The notes below the pieces were generated by a model, which was not told the origin of the DNA, searched no databases, and saw only the letters and a list, made by a program, of their open reading frames with translations. The translations under genes and the position numbers were made by a program. 64,000 nt of DNA from Streptomyces lunaelactis (GTDB taxonomy: Bacteria; Actinomycetota; Actinomycetes; Streptomycetales; Streptomycetaceae): assembly GCF_003054555.1 (NCBI RefSeq), contig NZ_CP026304.1:3162001-3226000 (forward strand), given 5' to 3'. Of the stretch, positions 1 through 9,230 are shown one piece after another. Position 1 is the first letter of the stretch. Each line of letters begins with the position of its first letter.

Positions 1-624
1 GTCAGGGGTCGCGTCCATCGCCGTGACCACCGGCAGGGTCGTCCCGGCCAGCAGGACGTCCTGCGGGATCTCCACCCAGACCGGGCCGTGGGGGGCGGTG
101 AGAGCCGACTCCCAGGCCGCTGCGATCGCCGACGGGATCTGGGACTGGGTACGGGCCGTGTGGACGGACTTCACGATGTCGCGGAACGAGGCCTGCTGGT
201 CGGGCAGTTCGTGGAGGTAGCCGTGGCGGCCACCGCCGAGGCCCGCCGTCGGGACCTGGCTGCCGATGGCGAGCACCGGCGCGGAGGCAGCCGCCGACTC
301 CTGGAGCGCGGCCAGCGACATCAGCGCGCCGGGGCCGGTGGAGAGCAGCAGCGGGGCCACCTCGCCCGTCAGCCGGCCGTACGCGTCGGCCGCGAAGCCC
401 GCGTTGTTCTCGACGCGCAGTCCCACGTACGAGAGCGAGGACCGGCGCAGGGCGTCGAACATGCCCAGCGCGTGCTGACCGGGCAGCCCGAAAACGGTCG
501 TCGCGCCGAGACCGGCCAGCGTCTCTACGACGAGGTCGCCGCCGTTGCGCCCTGCCGGGGGGTTCAGCGCGGCCTCGGTCTGCGCCCCGGTCGGGCGCAG
601 AACGAGATCGTGGTCGTGGGTCAC
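1..624 (-). CDS. Thiamine-pyrophosphate-dependent enzyme, N-terminal part (runs off window)
   Basis: The first 208 codons of an acetolactate-synthase-like TPP enzyme are visible. A GTG start overlaps the agmatinase stop (GTGA), so the two genes are translationally coupled. The visible part is the TPP-binding pyrimidine domain: it contains [21 protein letters not shown], a run of residues around [15 protein letters not shown] that includes the region of the catalytic Glu partner, and [10 protein letters not shown]. The natural substrate cannot be told from this domain alone. Position downstream of an agmatinase-type hydrolase and a symporter suggests it handles a product of guanidino or amine catabolism. 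The C-terminal cofactor-binding half lies outside the window. Confidence 0.85.
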   Translation of the reverse strand, partial: MTHDHDLVLRPTGAQTEAALNPPAGRNGGDLVVETLAGLGATTVFGLPGQHALGMFDALRRSSLSYVGLRVENNAGFAADAYGRLTGEVAPLLLSTGPGALMSLAALQESAAASAPVLAIGSQVPTAGLGGGRHGYLHELPDQQASFRDIVKSVHTARTQSQIPSAIAAAWESALTAPHGPVWVEIPQDVLLAGTTLPVVTAMDATPD

Positions 625-1592
625 TGCGCAGCCTTCGCGGCCGCGATCTGGCGGGACATGATCGTGGTGAGCTCGTACGCCGTGTGGGAGGCGGCGACCG
701 ACGTGATCTCGGCGTGGTCGTACGCGGGCGCGACCTCGACGACGTCCGCCGAGACGAGGTTGCAGGAGGCCAGGCCGCGGAGGATCTCCAGGAGCTCGCG
801 GGAGGTCATGCCGCCCGCCTCGGGCGTGCCGGTGCCGGGCGCGTGCGCCGGGTCGAGGCAGTCGATGTCGATGGAGATGTAGAGCGGGCGGTCGCCGATG
901 CGCTGGCGGAGCTGGTCGGCGACCTCGTCGGCGCCGCGCCGGTAGACGTCGGCGGAGGTGACGATGCCGAAGCCCATCTTCTCGTCGTCGGTCAGGTCCT
1001 GCTTGCCGTACAGGGGCCCGCGGATGCCGACGTGCGAGAGCGCCTCGGTGTCGAGGATGCCCTCCTCGACGGCCCGGCGGAACGGCGTGCCGTGCGTGTA
1101 CTCCGCGCCGAAGTAGGTGTCCCAGGTGTCCAGGTGCGCGTCGAAGTGCAGCAGCGCCACCGGGCCGTGCTTCTTGGCGACCGAGCGCAGCAGCGGCAGC
1201 GCGATGGTGTGGTCGCCGCCGAGCGTCATCAGCCGCGCGCCGGTGCCGATCAGGTCGTCGGCCGCGGCCTCGATCGTGTCGACGGCCTCGTTGATGTTGA
1301 ACGGATTGGCCGCGATGTCGCCCGCGTCCGCGACCTGGGCGAGCGCGAAGGGCGAGGCGTCCTGCGCCGGGTTGTACGGGCGCAGGAGCCTCGACGCCTC
1401 ACGGATCGCGTTACCGCCGAAGCGCGCGCCGGGCCGGTAGGAGACTCCGCTGTCGAAGGGCACACCGACCACGGCGACATCGGCGGTGCCGACCTCGTCG
1501 AGCCGTGGCAGCCGGGCGAACGTGGCGGGTCCTGCGTACCGCGGGATGCGGGACGAGTCGACGGGGCCCCGCGGCTGCTCGTTGCTGCTCAT
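621..1592 (-). CDS. speB: Agmatinase / guanidino-acid ureohydrolase
   Basis: This 323-residue member of the ureohydrolase (arginase/agmatinase) family removes urea from a guanidino compound. The binuclear manganese ligands are visible: GGDHTI (His about 128), DAHLD (Asp 151, His 153, Asp 155) and SIDIDCLDP (Asp 242 and 244), followed by the family signature [10 protein letters not shown]. The ATG has AAGG upstream. It sits between the symporter (58 bases upstream) and the TPP enzyme (4-base overlap) in one operon. Agmatine, guanidinobutyrate and related compounds are all possible substrates; the family motifs do not separate them. Confidence 0.9.
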   Translation of the reverse strand: MSSNEQPRGPVDSSRIPRYAGPATFARLPRLDEVGTADVAVVGVPFDSGVSYRPGARFGGNAIREASRLLRPYNPAQDASPFALAQVADAGDIAANPFNINEAVDTIEAAADDLIGTGARLMTLGGDHTIALPLLRSVAKKHGPVALLHFDAHLDTWDTYFGAEYTHGTPFRRAVEEGILDTEALSHVGIRGPLYGKQDLTDDEKMGFGIVTSADVYRRGADEVADQLRQRIGDRPLYISIDIDCLDPAHAPGTGTPEAGGMTSRELLEILRGLASCNLVSADVVEVAPAYDHAEITSVAASHTAYELTTIMSRQIAAAKAAQ

Positions 1593-1650
1593 GTGTTTTG
1601 CCTTCTTTCCTACGGTTCGTTGCGGTTTTCGACTCTAAGCCCTGTCCGGC

Positions 1651-3123
1651 CTAGCTGGATACGGCCACGGGTTCCGCCGGGGCCCCTTCTTCTTCCTCGG
1701 CGCCCCGGCCCGCCAGGCGCTCGCGCCAGTACGCCAGGACCGCCGCGTCCGTCGGCTTCGTCGCCAGCGAGACGATCACGTAGGCCGCGAGCGAGAGCAG
1801 CAGGCCGTAGTAGACGGGCTCGTTGGCGAGGATTCCGTACCACGCCATCAGACCGATGACGGCGACGCCGCCCACGGTGACCGAGGCCAGCGCGCCGTGA
1901 ACCGTGCCGCGCTTCCACAGCAGGCCGCCGAGGATCGGCACAAGCAGTCCGCCGACCAGCAGGTTGTACGCGACCGTCAGCGCCTCGATGACGTTGTTGA
2001 GCGCGATGGCGATACAGATGACCCCGACGCCCATGACCAGGATGAAGGCGCGGTTGCTCCGCACCTCGTCGTGGTCGTCGCCGCCCCGGGACGCCAGACC
2101 GCGCAGTCGCGACCAGATGTCGTTGTTGGCGACGGTGGCGCAGGCGATCAGCGCGCCGGACGAGGTCGACATGACGGCGGCGAGGGCCGCGGCCAGCACC
2201 AGGCCGCGGACGCCCATGGGCAGTTCGTCCTTGACGATGGTGGCGAAGGCGTCGTCCGCGTTCGGCAGCGTCGGGTAGAGGACCTTGGCGGCGGTGCCGA
2301 TGACGGCACCGGCCAGGGCGTAGACGAGGCAGTACGTGCCGGCGACCGTGCCGCCGTACCGCGCGACCTTGTCGCTGCGGGCGGTGAACACCCGCTGCCA
2401 GATGTCCTGGCCGATCAGCATGCCGAAGGTGTAGATCAGGACGTACGTGAAGATCGTCTCGCCGCCGATGCCGAGCGGGTCGAAGTACTCGGTGGGGAGC
2501 TTCGCCCTCATCTCGCTGAAGCCGCCGGCCTTGACGACCGCGATGGGCAGCAGGAGCAGCAGCACGCCGATCGTCTTGACGACGAACTGCACCATGTCGG
2601 TGAGCGTGATCGACCACATGCCGCCGAGCGTGGAGTACGCGACGACGATCGAGCCGCCGAGGATGATCGCGACGGTCCGGTTCATGTCGAAGAGGACGTC
2701 GAAGATCGTGGCGTACGCGATGGTCGAGGTGACGGCGAGCATCAGCGTGTACGCCCACATCACGACGCCCGAGATGAGGCCGGCCTTGCCGCCGTAGCGC
2801 AGGTCGAGCATCTCGGAGACGGTGTAGACCTTCAGCCGGGCGATGCGCGCGGAGAAGAAGACGGAGAGGGCGAGGAGGCCCAGGCCGATGGCGAAGACCA
2901 TCCAGGCGCCGGAGAGGCCGTACTTGTAGCCGAGGCCGACGCCGCCGATGGTGGAGGCGCCGCCGAGGACGATGGCGGCCATGGTGCCGGAGTACATCGA
3001 GGGGCCGAGCCGGCGGCCCGCGACCAGGAACTCGCTCTTGGACTTCGCGCGGCGCATGCCCCACCAGCCCATGCCGAGCATGCCGGCCAGATAGACGACG
3101 ATCACTGCGTAGTCGACAGCCAT
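1651..3123 (-). CDS. Sodium:solute symporter family transporter
   Basis: A 490-residue polytopic membrane protein of the sodium:solute symporter (SSS) family with about 13 hydrophobic segments. The start is ATG at 3123 with GAAAGGA eight bases upstream. A much longer open frame continues upstream, but it only runs antisense through the PucR gene. The N-terminus (AVDYAVIVVYLAGMLGMGWW) and the following GRRLGP segment are typical of the family. As first gene of the operon with the ureohydrolase and TPP enzyme, it probably imports their substrate using the sodium gradient. Confidence 0.88.
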   Translation of the reverse strand: MAVDYAVIVVYLAGMLGMGWWGMRRAKSKSEFLVAGRRLGPSMYSGTMAAIVLGGASTIGGVGLGYKYGLSGAWMVFAIGLGLLALSVFFSARIARLKVYTVSEMLDLRYGGKAGLISGVVMWAYTLMLAVTSTIAYATIFDVLFDMNRTVAIILGGSIVVAYSTLGGMWSITLTDMVQFVVKTIGVLLLLLPIAVVKAGGFSEMRAKLPTEYFDPLGIGGETIFTYVLIYTFGMLIGQDIWQRVFTARSDKVARYGGTVAGTYCLVYALAGAVIGTAAKVLYPTLPNADDAFATIVKDELPMGVRGLVLAAALAAVMSTSSGALIACATVANNDIWSRLRGLASRGGDDHDEVRSNRAFILVMGVGVICIAIALNNVIEALTVAYNLLVGGLLVPILGGLLWKRGTVHGALASVTVGGVAVIGLMAWYGILANEPVYYGLLLSLAAYVIVSLATKPTDAAVLAYWRERLAGRGAEEEEGAPAEPVAVSS

Positions 3124-3237
3124 CGGCTTCCTTTCGTCTCGTCCCCCGTGGTCGCGGGTCAGTCCTTGTGCGAGTCGACGGTAGGTGGCCGGAATGAGAC
3201 GCTGAAGTGTACGTTTCATCCATTCTTTACGCCGCTG

Positions 3238-4734
3238 ATGGATGGACTGTCCATGCCGGAGACCGCAGCAGCCCCGCCCACCCCGCCGATCCCACTCGCC
3301 GCACTGCTCGGCCGCGAGGAGCTCGGCCTGCGCCAGATCGCCGGGCCGACGGACGCGGGCACGGTGGTGCACTGGGTGCACACATCGGAGATGGAGGACC
3401 CCTATCCGTATCTGCTCGGCGGCGAGCTGCTGCTGAGCGCGGGGGTACTGCTGAAGGATCCCGACAGGTATGCGTCGCGGATCGTGCAGGCGGGGGCGGC
3501 AGCGCTGGGCTTCGGGGTCGCGCCGGTGTACGACACGGTGCCGGGGGCGCTGATCGAGGCGTGCGACCGGCATGGGCTGCCGCTGCTGGAGGTCCCGCCG
3601 AAGACGACGTTCACGGCGGTGGCCCGGGCGGTGTGGCGCCTGATGGCCCAGGCACGCCACCGCGAGCTGCGCCGGGTGACCCAGGCCCAGCAGGGCCTGG
3701 CCACGGCGGCTGCCCGCCCGGACCCGATCCCGGCGGTCCTCCACCAGCTGGCGGCGCGCCTGGGCGGGCTGGCGGTCCTGCTCGACGCGTCGGGTGTGGA
3801 GCTGTCGGCGTCGGGCCGCGCGCCGGGCGCGCAGGCGAGGGCGGCGCTGGTCAGGCTGGCGCGAGTGGTGAACCCCCGGCCGGGGGGTGGGGAGGAGGTC
3901 CCCCACCCCGGGGAGACACACCGGCCCGCGCCCGCGTCCGCCACCGATACCGTGCGCGGCACGCACCTCGCCGCCTACCCCCTCGGCGGCAGCCAAGGCC
4001 TCGTCCTCGGGCTCGCCACGCCCCACCGCGAGCCCGGCGACCACACCGTCGCCGGGGTCGCCGTCGTGCTGCTCTCCCTCCTCACCGCGCCCCACCAGGG
4101 CGCCGGCAGCACCGGCCGCAGCGCGGCCCTCGTACGGCTGCTCCTCGGAGCCGGCCCCGCCGAGGCCGCACCGATGCTCGGGGCCGAGCGGTGGGTCGTC
4201 GTGCACGCGCGCGGCGACCGCGCCGCGGCCCCCTTCGCCGCGTCCGCCCTCGGTGCCGCCCTCGGCAGCGCGCTCGTCGACGCCCGCGAGGACGGCACCG
4301 TACGGATCCTGCTCCCAGCCGACCGCGAGGTCACCCCCCAGCCCGGCTGGACCCTCGGCGTCAGCGCCCCCGTCCGGCCCGAGGAGCTCCCAGCCGCCGA
4401 CACCCAGGCCGCCAGGGCCGTCCACCGCGCCGCCGCCACCCGTACCGACCTGGTCAGGCATCGCGGCACCTCCCTCGCCGCGCTGCTGACGCCCGAGGAG
4501 GCCGCCGGCCACGCCCGGCTGCGCCTCGCCCCGCTCACCGACTCCCCCGCCCTGGTCGAGACCTTGCGCAACTGGCTCTCCCTGCACGGCAGCTGGGACC
4601 GAACCGCGACCGCGATGGAGATCCACCGCAACACCGTCCGCCAGCGCATCGCCCGCTGCGCGACCCTCCTTGACGAGGACCTCGACGACGCCGACGTACG
4701 CATGGAGCTGTGGTTCGCGCTGCGCTCGCTGTGA
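3238..4734 (+). CDS. PucR-family transcriptional regulator
   Basis: A 498-residue regulator divergent from the symporter operon. It has an N-terminal PucR sensory domain (about residues 10-120), a variable middle region and a C-terminal helix-turn-helix of the PucR/CdaR type (AMEIHRNTVRQRIARC near residues 455-475). PucR-type proteins usually control purine, polyamine or amino-acid catabolism genes beside them, so the symporter-agmatinase-TPP operon is the likely target. ATG at 3238 was chosen; ATG at 3253 is equally possible because neither has a clear ribosome binding site. A proline/glycine-rich stretch at about residues 213-228 (bases 3874-3921) comes from hairpin-forming DNA. Confidence 0.85.
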   Translation: MDGLSMPETAAAPPTPPIPLAALLGREELGLRQIAGPTDAGTVVHWVHTSEMEDPYPYLLGGELLLSAGVLLKDPDRYASRIVQAGAAALGFGVAPVYDTVPGALIEACDRHGLPLLEVPPKTTFTAVARAVWRLMAQARHRELRRVTQAQQGLATAAARPDPIPAVLHQLAARLGGLAVLLDASGVELSASGRAPGAQARAALVRLARVVNPRPGGGEEVPHPGETHRPAPASATDTVRGTHLAAYPLGGSQGLVLGLATPHREPGDHTVAGVAVVLLSLLTAPHQGAGSTGRSAALVRLLLGAGPAEAAPMLGAERWVVVHARGDRAAAPFAASALGAALGSALVDAREDGTVRILLPADREVTPQPGWTLGVSAPVRPEELPAADTQAARAVHRAAATRTDLVRHRGTSLAALLTPEEAAGHARLRLAPLTDSPALVETLRNWLSLHGSWDRTATAMEIHRNTVRQRIARCATLLDEDLDDADVRMELWFALRSL

Positions 4735-4768
4735 CGGGCGCTGTGACGCTTACGACCACCCAGGACTC

Positions 4769-4816
4769 TGGACAGTGCTTGCAACTGCCGGGTAACTTAG
4801 AGCTGAGCAAGCGCTT
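4769..4816 (+). promoter_or_regulatory. Candidate promoter and operator of the acyl-CoA dehydrogenase/thioesterase genes
   Basis: TGGACA at 4769-4774 and TAACTT at 4793-4798 are 18 bases apart and fit a housekeeping promoter. Just downstream is the 8-base palindrome AAGCGCTT (4809-4816). It could be a repressor site, but the regulator is not known. Confidence 0.35.
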
Positions 4817-4856
4817 AGACAGCGCAGCGTACCCACACAGTCACGAGGAGGCGTCC

Positions 4857-6014
4857 GTGCGCCGTACCGTTTTCAACGAGGACCACGAGGCGTTCCGGGA
4901 GACCATCCGGGCCTTCATCGAGGCCGAGGTCGTCCCCGTCTACGACGAGTGGTTCGCTGCGGGCCAGGCGCCGCGCGACTTCTACCACAAGCTCGGCGAG
5001 CTGGGCGTCTTCGGCATCAACGTCCCCGAGGAGTTCGGCGGCGCGGGCCTGGACACGCACAAGTTCGAGGCCGTGCTCTACGAAGAGACCTCGCGCGCGG
5101 GCGTCAACTTCGGCGGCTCCGGCGTGCACGTGCTGCTCGCCCTGCCCTACATCAAGCTGCTCGCCACCGACGAGCAGAAGAAGCGCTACCTGCCGAACTT
5201 CGTCTCCGGCGACGAGATGTGGGCGCTGGCGATGACCGAGCCGGGCACCGGCTCCGACGTCGCGGGCATGAAGACCACCGCCAAGCTCTCCGAGGACGGC
5301 ACGCACTACGTCCTCAACGGCTCCAAGACCTTCATCACCGGCGGTGTGCACGCCGACCGCGTGATCGTCTGCGCCCGCACCTCCGCCCCGCGCGAGGACG
5401 ACCGCCGCTTCGGCATCTCCCTGTTCGCCGTGGACACCAAGTCCGAGGGCTACTCCATCGGCCGCAAGCTGGACAAGCTCGGCCTGCGCACCTCCGACAC
5501 CGCCGAGCTGGCGTTCGTCGACGTCAAGGTCCCGGTGGAGGACCTGATGGGCGAGGAGAACAAGGGCTTCTACTACCTCGGCCAGAACCTGCCGTCCGAG
5601 CGCTGGGGCATCGCGTTCGGCGCGTACGCGCAGGCCAAGGCCGCCGTCCGGTTCGCCCAGCAGTACGTGCAGGAGCGCACGGTCTTCGGCAAGCCGGTCG
5701 CGTCCTTCCAGAACACCAAGTTCGAGCTGGCCGCCTGCCAGGCAGAGGTGGACGCCGCCGAGGCGGTCGCCGACCGCGCCCTGGAGGCCCTGGACACCGG
5801 CGAGCTCACGCCCGCCGAGGCCGCCTCCGCGAAGCTCTTCTGCAGCGAGGTCGCCCACCGCGTCATCGACCGCTGCCTCCAGCTGCACGGCGGCTACGGC
5901 TACATGAACGAGTACCCGATCGCCCGCCTGTACGCCGACAACCGCGTCAACCGCATCTACGGCGGCACCAGCGAGGTCATGAAGTCGATCATCGCCAAGT
6001 CCATGGGTCTGTAA
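4857..6014 (+). CDS. Acyl-CoA dehydrogenase
   Basis: This 385-residue FAD flavoprotein of the acyl-CoA dehydrogenase family makes the alpha-beta double bond in an acyl-CoA thioester. The GTG start at 4857 has GAGGAGG six bases upstream; an upstream in-frame GTG at 4710 would overlap the PucR stop and lacks such a site. Visible are FAD-binding segments MTEPGTGSDVAG and GSKTFITGG, and the C-terminal family signature LHGGYGYMNEYP followed by YGGTSEV with the Glu at the usual catalytic-base position. It is followed after 18 bases by the thioesterase, probably in one transcript. Chain-length preference cannot be read from sequence. Confidence 0.9.
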   Translation: MRRTVFNEDHEAFRETIRAFIEAEVVPVYDEWFAAGQAPRDFYHKLGELGVFGINVPEEFGGAGLDTHKFEAVLYEETSRAGVNFGGSGVHVLLALPYIKLLATDEQKKRYLPNFVSGDEMWALAMTEPGTGSDVAGMKTTAKLSEDGTHYVLNGSKTFITGGVHADRVIVCARTSAPREDDRRFGISLFAVDTKSEGYSIGRKLDKLGLRTSDTAELAFVDVKVPVEDLMGEENKGFYYLGQNLPSERWGIAFGAYAQAKAAVRFAQQYVQERTVFGKPVASFQNTKFELAACQAEVDAAEAVADRALEALDTGELTPAEAASAKLFCSEVAHRVIDRCLQLHGGYGYMNEYPIARLYADNRVNRIYGGTSEVMKSIIAKSMGL

Positions 6015-6032
6015 GGGCAGTTACTTCCTTCC

Positions 6033-6908
6033 ATGAGCACAGCACTCGACGACCTGCTCGATCTGCTCGACCTCGAGCAGATCGAGCAGGACATCTTCCG
6101 GGGGCGTTCGCGCTCCGCCCTCGTGCCGCGTGTCTTCGGCGGGCAGGTCGCCGCCCAGGCCCTGGTCGCCGCGGGCCGCACCGTCCCCGAGGACCGTACG
6201 GCCCACTCCCTGCACGCGTACTTCCTGCGCATGGGTGACCCGGGCGCGCCGATCGTCTACACGGTCGACCGCATCCGCGACGGCCGCTCCTTCACCACGC
6301 GCCGGGTCGTCGCCGTCCAGCACGGGCAGCCGATCTTCCATCTCTCGGCGTCGTTCCAGACGTACGAGGAAGGTCTCGAGCACCAGGCGGCGATGCCGTC
6401 CGCGCCGGCCCCCGAGACGCTGCCCACCGCGGCCGAGATCCTGCCGTCGCACGCGCGGCACTTCGTCGATCCCGGCACCGTGGAGCGGCTGCTCGAAGCG
6501 CGGGCAGCGGTCGATCTGCGCTACGTCGACGCACCGCCGTACGCGAGCGCCGGGCAGCCGCGCGAGCCGCGCTCGCAGGTGTGGTTCCGGGCGAACGGCA
6601 AGCTCGCCGACGACCCGCTGCTGCACGTCTGCCTCGCCACGTACGTCTCCGACATGACGCTGCTCGACTCGGTGCTGCTCGCGCACGGGCGCGGCGGCTG
6701 GGCGGTCGGCGATGTGGTGGGCGCCTCGCTCGACCACGCGATGTGGTTCCACCGGCCCTTCCGCGCGGACGAGTGGCTGCTGTACGACCAGGAGTCGCCC
6801 TCCGCGTCCGGCGGCCGGGGTCTGGGCCAGGCCAGGATCTACACCCAGGACGGGCGGCTGGCGGTCTCGGTCATCCAGGAAGGCGTCGTTCGCGTTCCGC
6901 ACGGCTGA
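6033..6908 (+). CDS. tesB: Acyl-CoA thioesterase II (TesB-like, double hotdog)
   Basis: A 291-residue TesB-type acyl-CoA thioesterase that hydrolyses acyl-CoA to free acid and CoA. The two hotdog halves are visible: RVFGGQVAAQALVAAGRTV near the N-terminus and the C-terminal half with SLDHAMWFHRPFRADEWLLY, which includes the catalytic-site region of the family. Length matches the family. It follows the acyl-CoA dehydrogenase by 18 bases, so it may relieve accumulation of acyl-CoA during fatty acid breakdown. The ribosome binding site (AAGGGCAG) is somewhat far from the ATG. Confidence 0.9.
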   Translation: MSTALDDLLDLLDLEQIEQDIFRGRSRSALVPRVFGGQVAAQALVAAGRTVPEDRTAHSLHAYFLRMGDPGAPIVYTVDRIRDGRSFTTRRVVAVQHGQPIFHLSASFQTYEEGLEHQAAMPSAPAPETLPTAAEILPSHARHFVDPGTVERLLEARAAVDLRYVDAPPYASAGQPREPRSQVWFRANGKLADDPLLHVCLATYVSDMTLLDSVLLAHGRGGWAVGDVVGASLDHAMWFHRPFRADEWLLYDQESPSASGGRGLGQARIYTQDGRLAVSVIQEGVVRVPHG

Positions 6909-6917
6909 GGGGTTGGC

Positions 6918-7034
6918 TCAGGCGGCGGGCGTGTGCGCGGTGAAGGCGACGCGCGAGGTGTCACCGTCCAGCTCCAGGCTGAGGGCCGCGTCCATGGCCC
7001 GTGCCGGCCGGGCCAGCAGGGGCAGCGTCGGCAT
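6918..7034 (-). CDS. Possible 38-residue small protein
   Basis: A short ORF on the minus strand encodes 38 residues beginning MPTLPLLARPARAMD and ending TAHTPAA. It has a plausible promoter (see 7072-7101), and GGACGGAGGA lies about 16 bases before the ATG. I do not recognise the family. It has no membrane segment. It may be a real small protein or the remnant of a longer gene's C-terminus. Confidence 0.35.
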   Translation of the reverse strand: MPTLPLLARPARAMDAALSLELDGDTSRVAFTAHTPAA

Positions 7035-7071
7035 GGTCCCGCCGAGCTGATCCTCCGTCCCGGTGCGAGCC

Positions 7072-7101
7072 AATATGGGATCCGCATGGCGTCACGATCA
7101 A
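7072..7101 (-). promoter_or_regulatory. Candidate promoter for the small ORF
   Basis: Reading the minus strand, TTGATC (7101-7096) and CATATT (7077-7072) are separated by 18 bases. They lie just upstream of the small ORF that ends at 6918. Confidence 0.3.
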
Positions 7102-7127
7102 CGCAGGATCCGGCCTGACTCCTGCCG

Positions 7128-7916
7128 TCAGCCCCGGGACGCCAACCCGGCCGAGTCCAGCAGATAGGCCGTCAGCGGGTCGTAGAAGCGCGGATCGGTG
7201 ACATGGTCGTCGAGCGGGACGGCCACCTGGAGGGTGCCTTCCGCCTCACCGATGAAGAGCGCGGGGTCGTTGCAGTCCGCGTACCCGACGGAGTCGATGC
7301 CGCGCTGACCGGCGCAGCCGGCCCAGCCGTGGTCGGCCACCACCAGATGGGGCAACGGGCGCCCCTCGCGCTCCAGGGCGTCCAGGATCGCGGCCATCGG
7401 CGCCGGGGAGTGCGTGTGCCACAGCGTCGCGCCGCGCTCCAGCATCGCGACGTCCGCGAACTGGAAGACCATGCCCTCGTCGGCCATCAGCCCGCCCGGA
7501 ATCCGTACGATCTCGCAGCCCGCGGCGCGCAGCGCGTCTGCGGTCTGCCTGTGCACATCGAGCAGCCCGCCCGGGTGCCCGGTCGCGAAGAGGACCCGCT
7601 CCTGGTCCGCCACGGCCTTGCGCAGCCGGGCGGCCATCCGGTCCAGGGCGTCGACGGTCAGTTCCGGGTCGATGGTGTCCTGACCGGTCCGGTGCTCGGG
7701 GTCGTCGTTGACCCCGCACCGCTCGGCCATCACGGCCAGCACGTCCTGCTCATCGGTCCAGCGGTCCCCGAGCTCGAGACCGAGCCAGAAGTGGCGGTCG
7801 CCGTTGGCGAGTTTGCGGTAGTGGGAGAGGTTGTTGTCGCGGGGGGTGGCTACGTCTCCGGCGATACGGGTGCGGACGAGGTGGTCGACAAGGGCGGCAC
7901 GGCTGGGTATCGGCAT
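7128..7916 (-). CDS. Conserved actinobacterial phosphatase-family protein
   Basis: A 262-residue soluble protein of the actinobacterial family usually annotated simply as phosphatase. Features seen are ATGHPGGLLDVH (about residue 110), WHTHSPAP (about 165) and VVADHGWAGCAGQ (about 195), an arrangement of His, Asp and Gly residues that suggests a metal- or phosphate-binding site. Starting the protein at MPIPSRAALV fits, although the upstream ribosome site is weak. The substrate is unknown and the phosphatase label itself rests on family annotation, not on a catalytic motif I can name. It stands 15 bases downstream of the DUF418 gene. Confidence 0.6.
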   Translation of the reverse strand: MPIPSRAALVDHLVRTRIAGDVATPRDNNLSHYRKLANGDRHFWLGLELGDRWTDEQDVLAVMAERCGVNDDPEHRTGQDTIDPELTVDALDRMAARLRKAVADQERVLFATGHPGGLLDVHRQTADALRAAGCEIVRIPGGLMADEGMVFQFADVAMLERGATLWHTHSPAPMAAILDALEREGRPLPHLVVADHGWAGCAGQRGIDSVGYADCNDPALFIGEAEGTLQVAVPLDDHVTDPRFYDPLTAYLLDSAGLASRG

Positions 7917-7931
7917 GACCCCATTGTGCCG

Positions 7932-9173
7932 TCAGGTGCGCGCAGCGTGCCCGGTGTCCCGAACGTTGGACGGCCGGCCGCCGACCGTCAGCGCACGCAG
8001 CACCCACTCCACGGGCCCGAGCCGACAGCGCCTCAGCAACCGGCCGCCGGCCCACAGCTGAGCCCCGTACAGGACGAGCGCCCCGCAGACCGTGGCGGCG
8101 GTGCCCACCCGGCCGTAGAGCCCGAGGCCGTAGCCGGTGAAGACCATGGCCATCACGAGCGACTGCAGCAGATAGTTGGTCAGCGCCATCCGTCCCGCGG
8201 GTGCGAGCCGGGCGGCCGTCCGGGCACCGCGCGGCGTGCCGAACCAGAGCAGGAGCCCGGCGGCGTACGCGAGGGAGAGCGCGGGTGCGGTGGCTATGCC
8301 GACGGCGTACGACAGGAGCTCCCATCGGTCGGACAACGGGCCGACCGTGCCCGCCGCCATGACGACCGCGCCGGGCAGACCGACGGCCAGCCCGATGGCA
8401 CACATCCGCCGCAGGCGGCCGCGGCGCTCGGCGGTGCCGCTGAGCAACTGCCGCTTGCCCGCCGCGAAGCCCGCCAGGAACGCGGCGACGACCAGCCCGC
8501 CCACGAGCAGGACGGCGGCCAGGGCTTCGGGCAGGGCACGCAGGTTGGCACCGATGACGTCGGCGGCGTCGCCACGGTAGGCGGCGGTCAACTCGGCGAC
8601 CTGCTCACGCAGTTCGGCCTCCGATGCCGGATCGTCCGCAAGGAGCATCCCGATGCCCGCGAGGAGGAGAAGAGCGGAGACGGCTCCGTACAGCCACAGC
8701 GCCGCGCGCCGGGCACGGGCCACGGAGGTGTTCCGGGCGGCGAACAGGATCAGGCCGAGCAGGGCGTACGTCATCAGGATGTCGCCGGTGTACAGCAGCG
8801 TCGCGTGCAGGGCGCCGATGACGAAGAGGCCCAGCAGCCTGCGCAGCATCCGGGGTGTGAAGCGGGCCCCTGCGCGCACGGCCGAGCCCATCTGGAGCGT
8901 GAAGCTGTACCCGAAGAGGAAGGAGAAGAGCAGATAGAACTTCCCCTCCGCGAACGCCACGACCAGCCAGTGAGCCACGAGGTCGGCGCCGCCCTCACGC
9001 GGGTCGGCGCCAATGGCCCCGTACGGCCCGGCCATCACCAGGACATTCACCAGGAGGATGCCGCCGAGCGCGAAGCCGCGCAGCGCGTCCACCTCCACGA
9101 GCCGTCGGCCTGCCGCTGCTTTCTCCGTCCCGTCTCCGAGCCGGGCTGCGGCGCCCACTGTCTCCTGCGCCAT
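7932..9173 (-). CDS. DUF418 domain membrane protein
   Basis: A 413-residue integral membrane protein with about 10 hydrophobic segments. The N-terminal VDALRGFALGGILLVN and the C-terminal GRMALTNYLLQS are hallmarks of DUF418/YeiB-type proteins, which are relatives of acyltransferase-like membrane proteins of unknown role. The start is ATG at 9173, with GGGGGAG five bases upstream; the frame remains open for 16 more codons. It lies downstream of the TetR gene on the same strand. Confidence 0.8.
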   Translation of the reverse strand: MAQETVGAAARLGDGTEKAAAGRRLVEVDALRGFALGGILLVNVLVMAGPYGAIGADPREGGADLVAHWLVVAFAEGKFYLLFSFLFGYSFTLQMGSAVRAGARFTPRMLRRLLGLFVIGALHATLLYTGDILMTYALLGLILFAARNTSVARARRAALWLYGAVSALLLLAGIGMLLADDPASEAELREQVAELTAAYRGDAADVIGANLRALPEALAAVLLVGGLVVAAFLAGFAAGKRQLLSGTAERRGRLRRMCAIGLAVGLPGAVVMAAGTVGPLSDRWELLSYAVGIATAPALSLAYAAGLLLWFGTPRGARTAARLAPAGRMALTNYLLQSLVMAMVFTGYGLGLYGRVGTAATVCGALVLYGAQLWAGGRLLRRCRLGPVEWVLRALTVGGRPSNVRDTGHAART

Positions 9174-9230
9174 CGTCTCCCCCATGAGCCGCTCTGCCGA
9201 CGTGACTTGAGATCTTTCCACGCGAACGCG

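Noticed and set aside
684..1859. Long plus-strand frames opposite the agmatinase and symporter genes
   Set aside because: They are GC-skew shadows of genes with clear family motifs on the other strand, and their composition (Arg/Gly/Val-rich) is typical of shadows.
1651..4626. A 991-codon open frame on the minus strand joining the symporter with upstream sequence
   Set aside because: The part beyond 3123 is antisense to the PucR gene and has no ribosome site. The symporter starts cleanly at ATG 3123 behind GAAAGGA.
4815..5888. Minus-strand frame of 357 codons inside the acyl-CoA dehydrogenase
   Set aside because: It mirrors the codon phase of the real plus-strand gene and has no motif or ribosome site.
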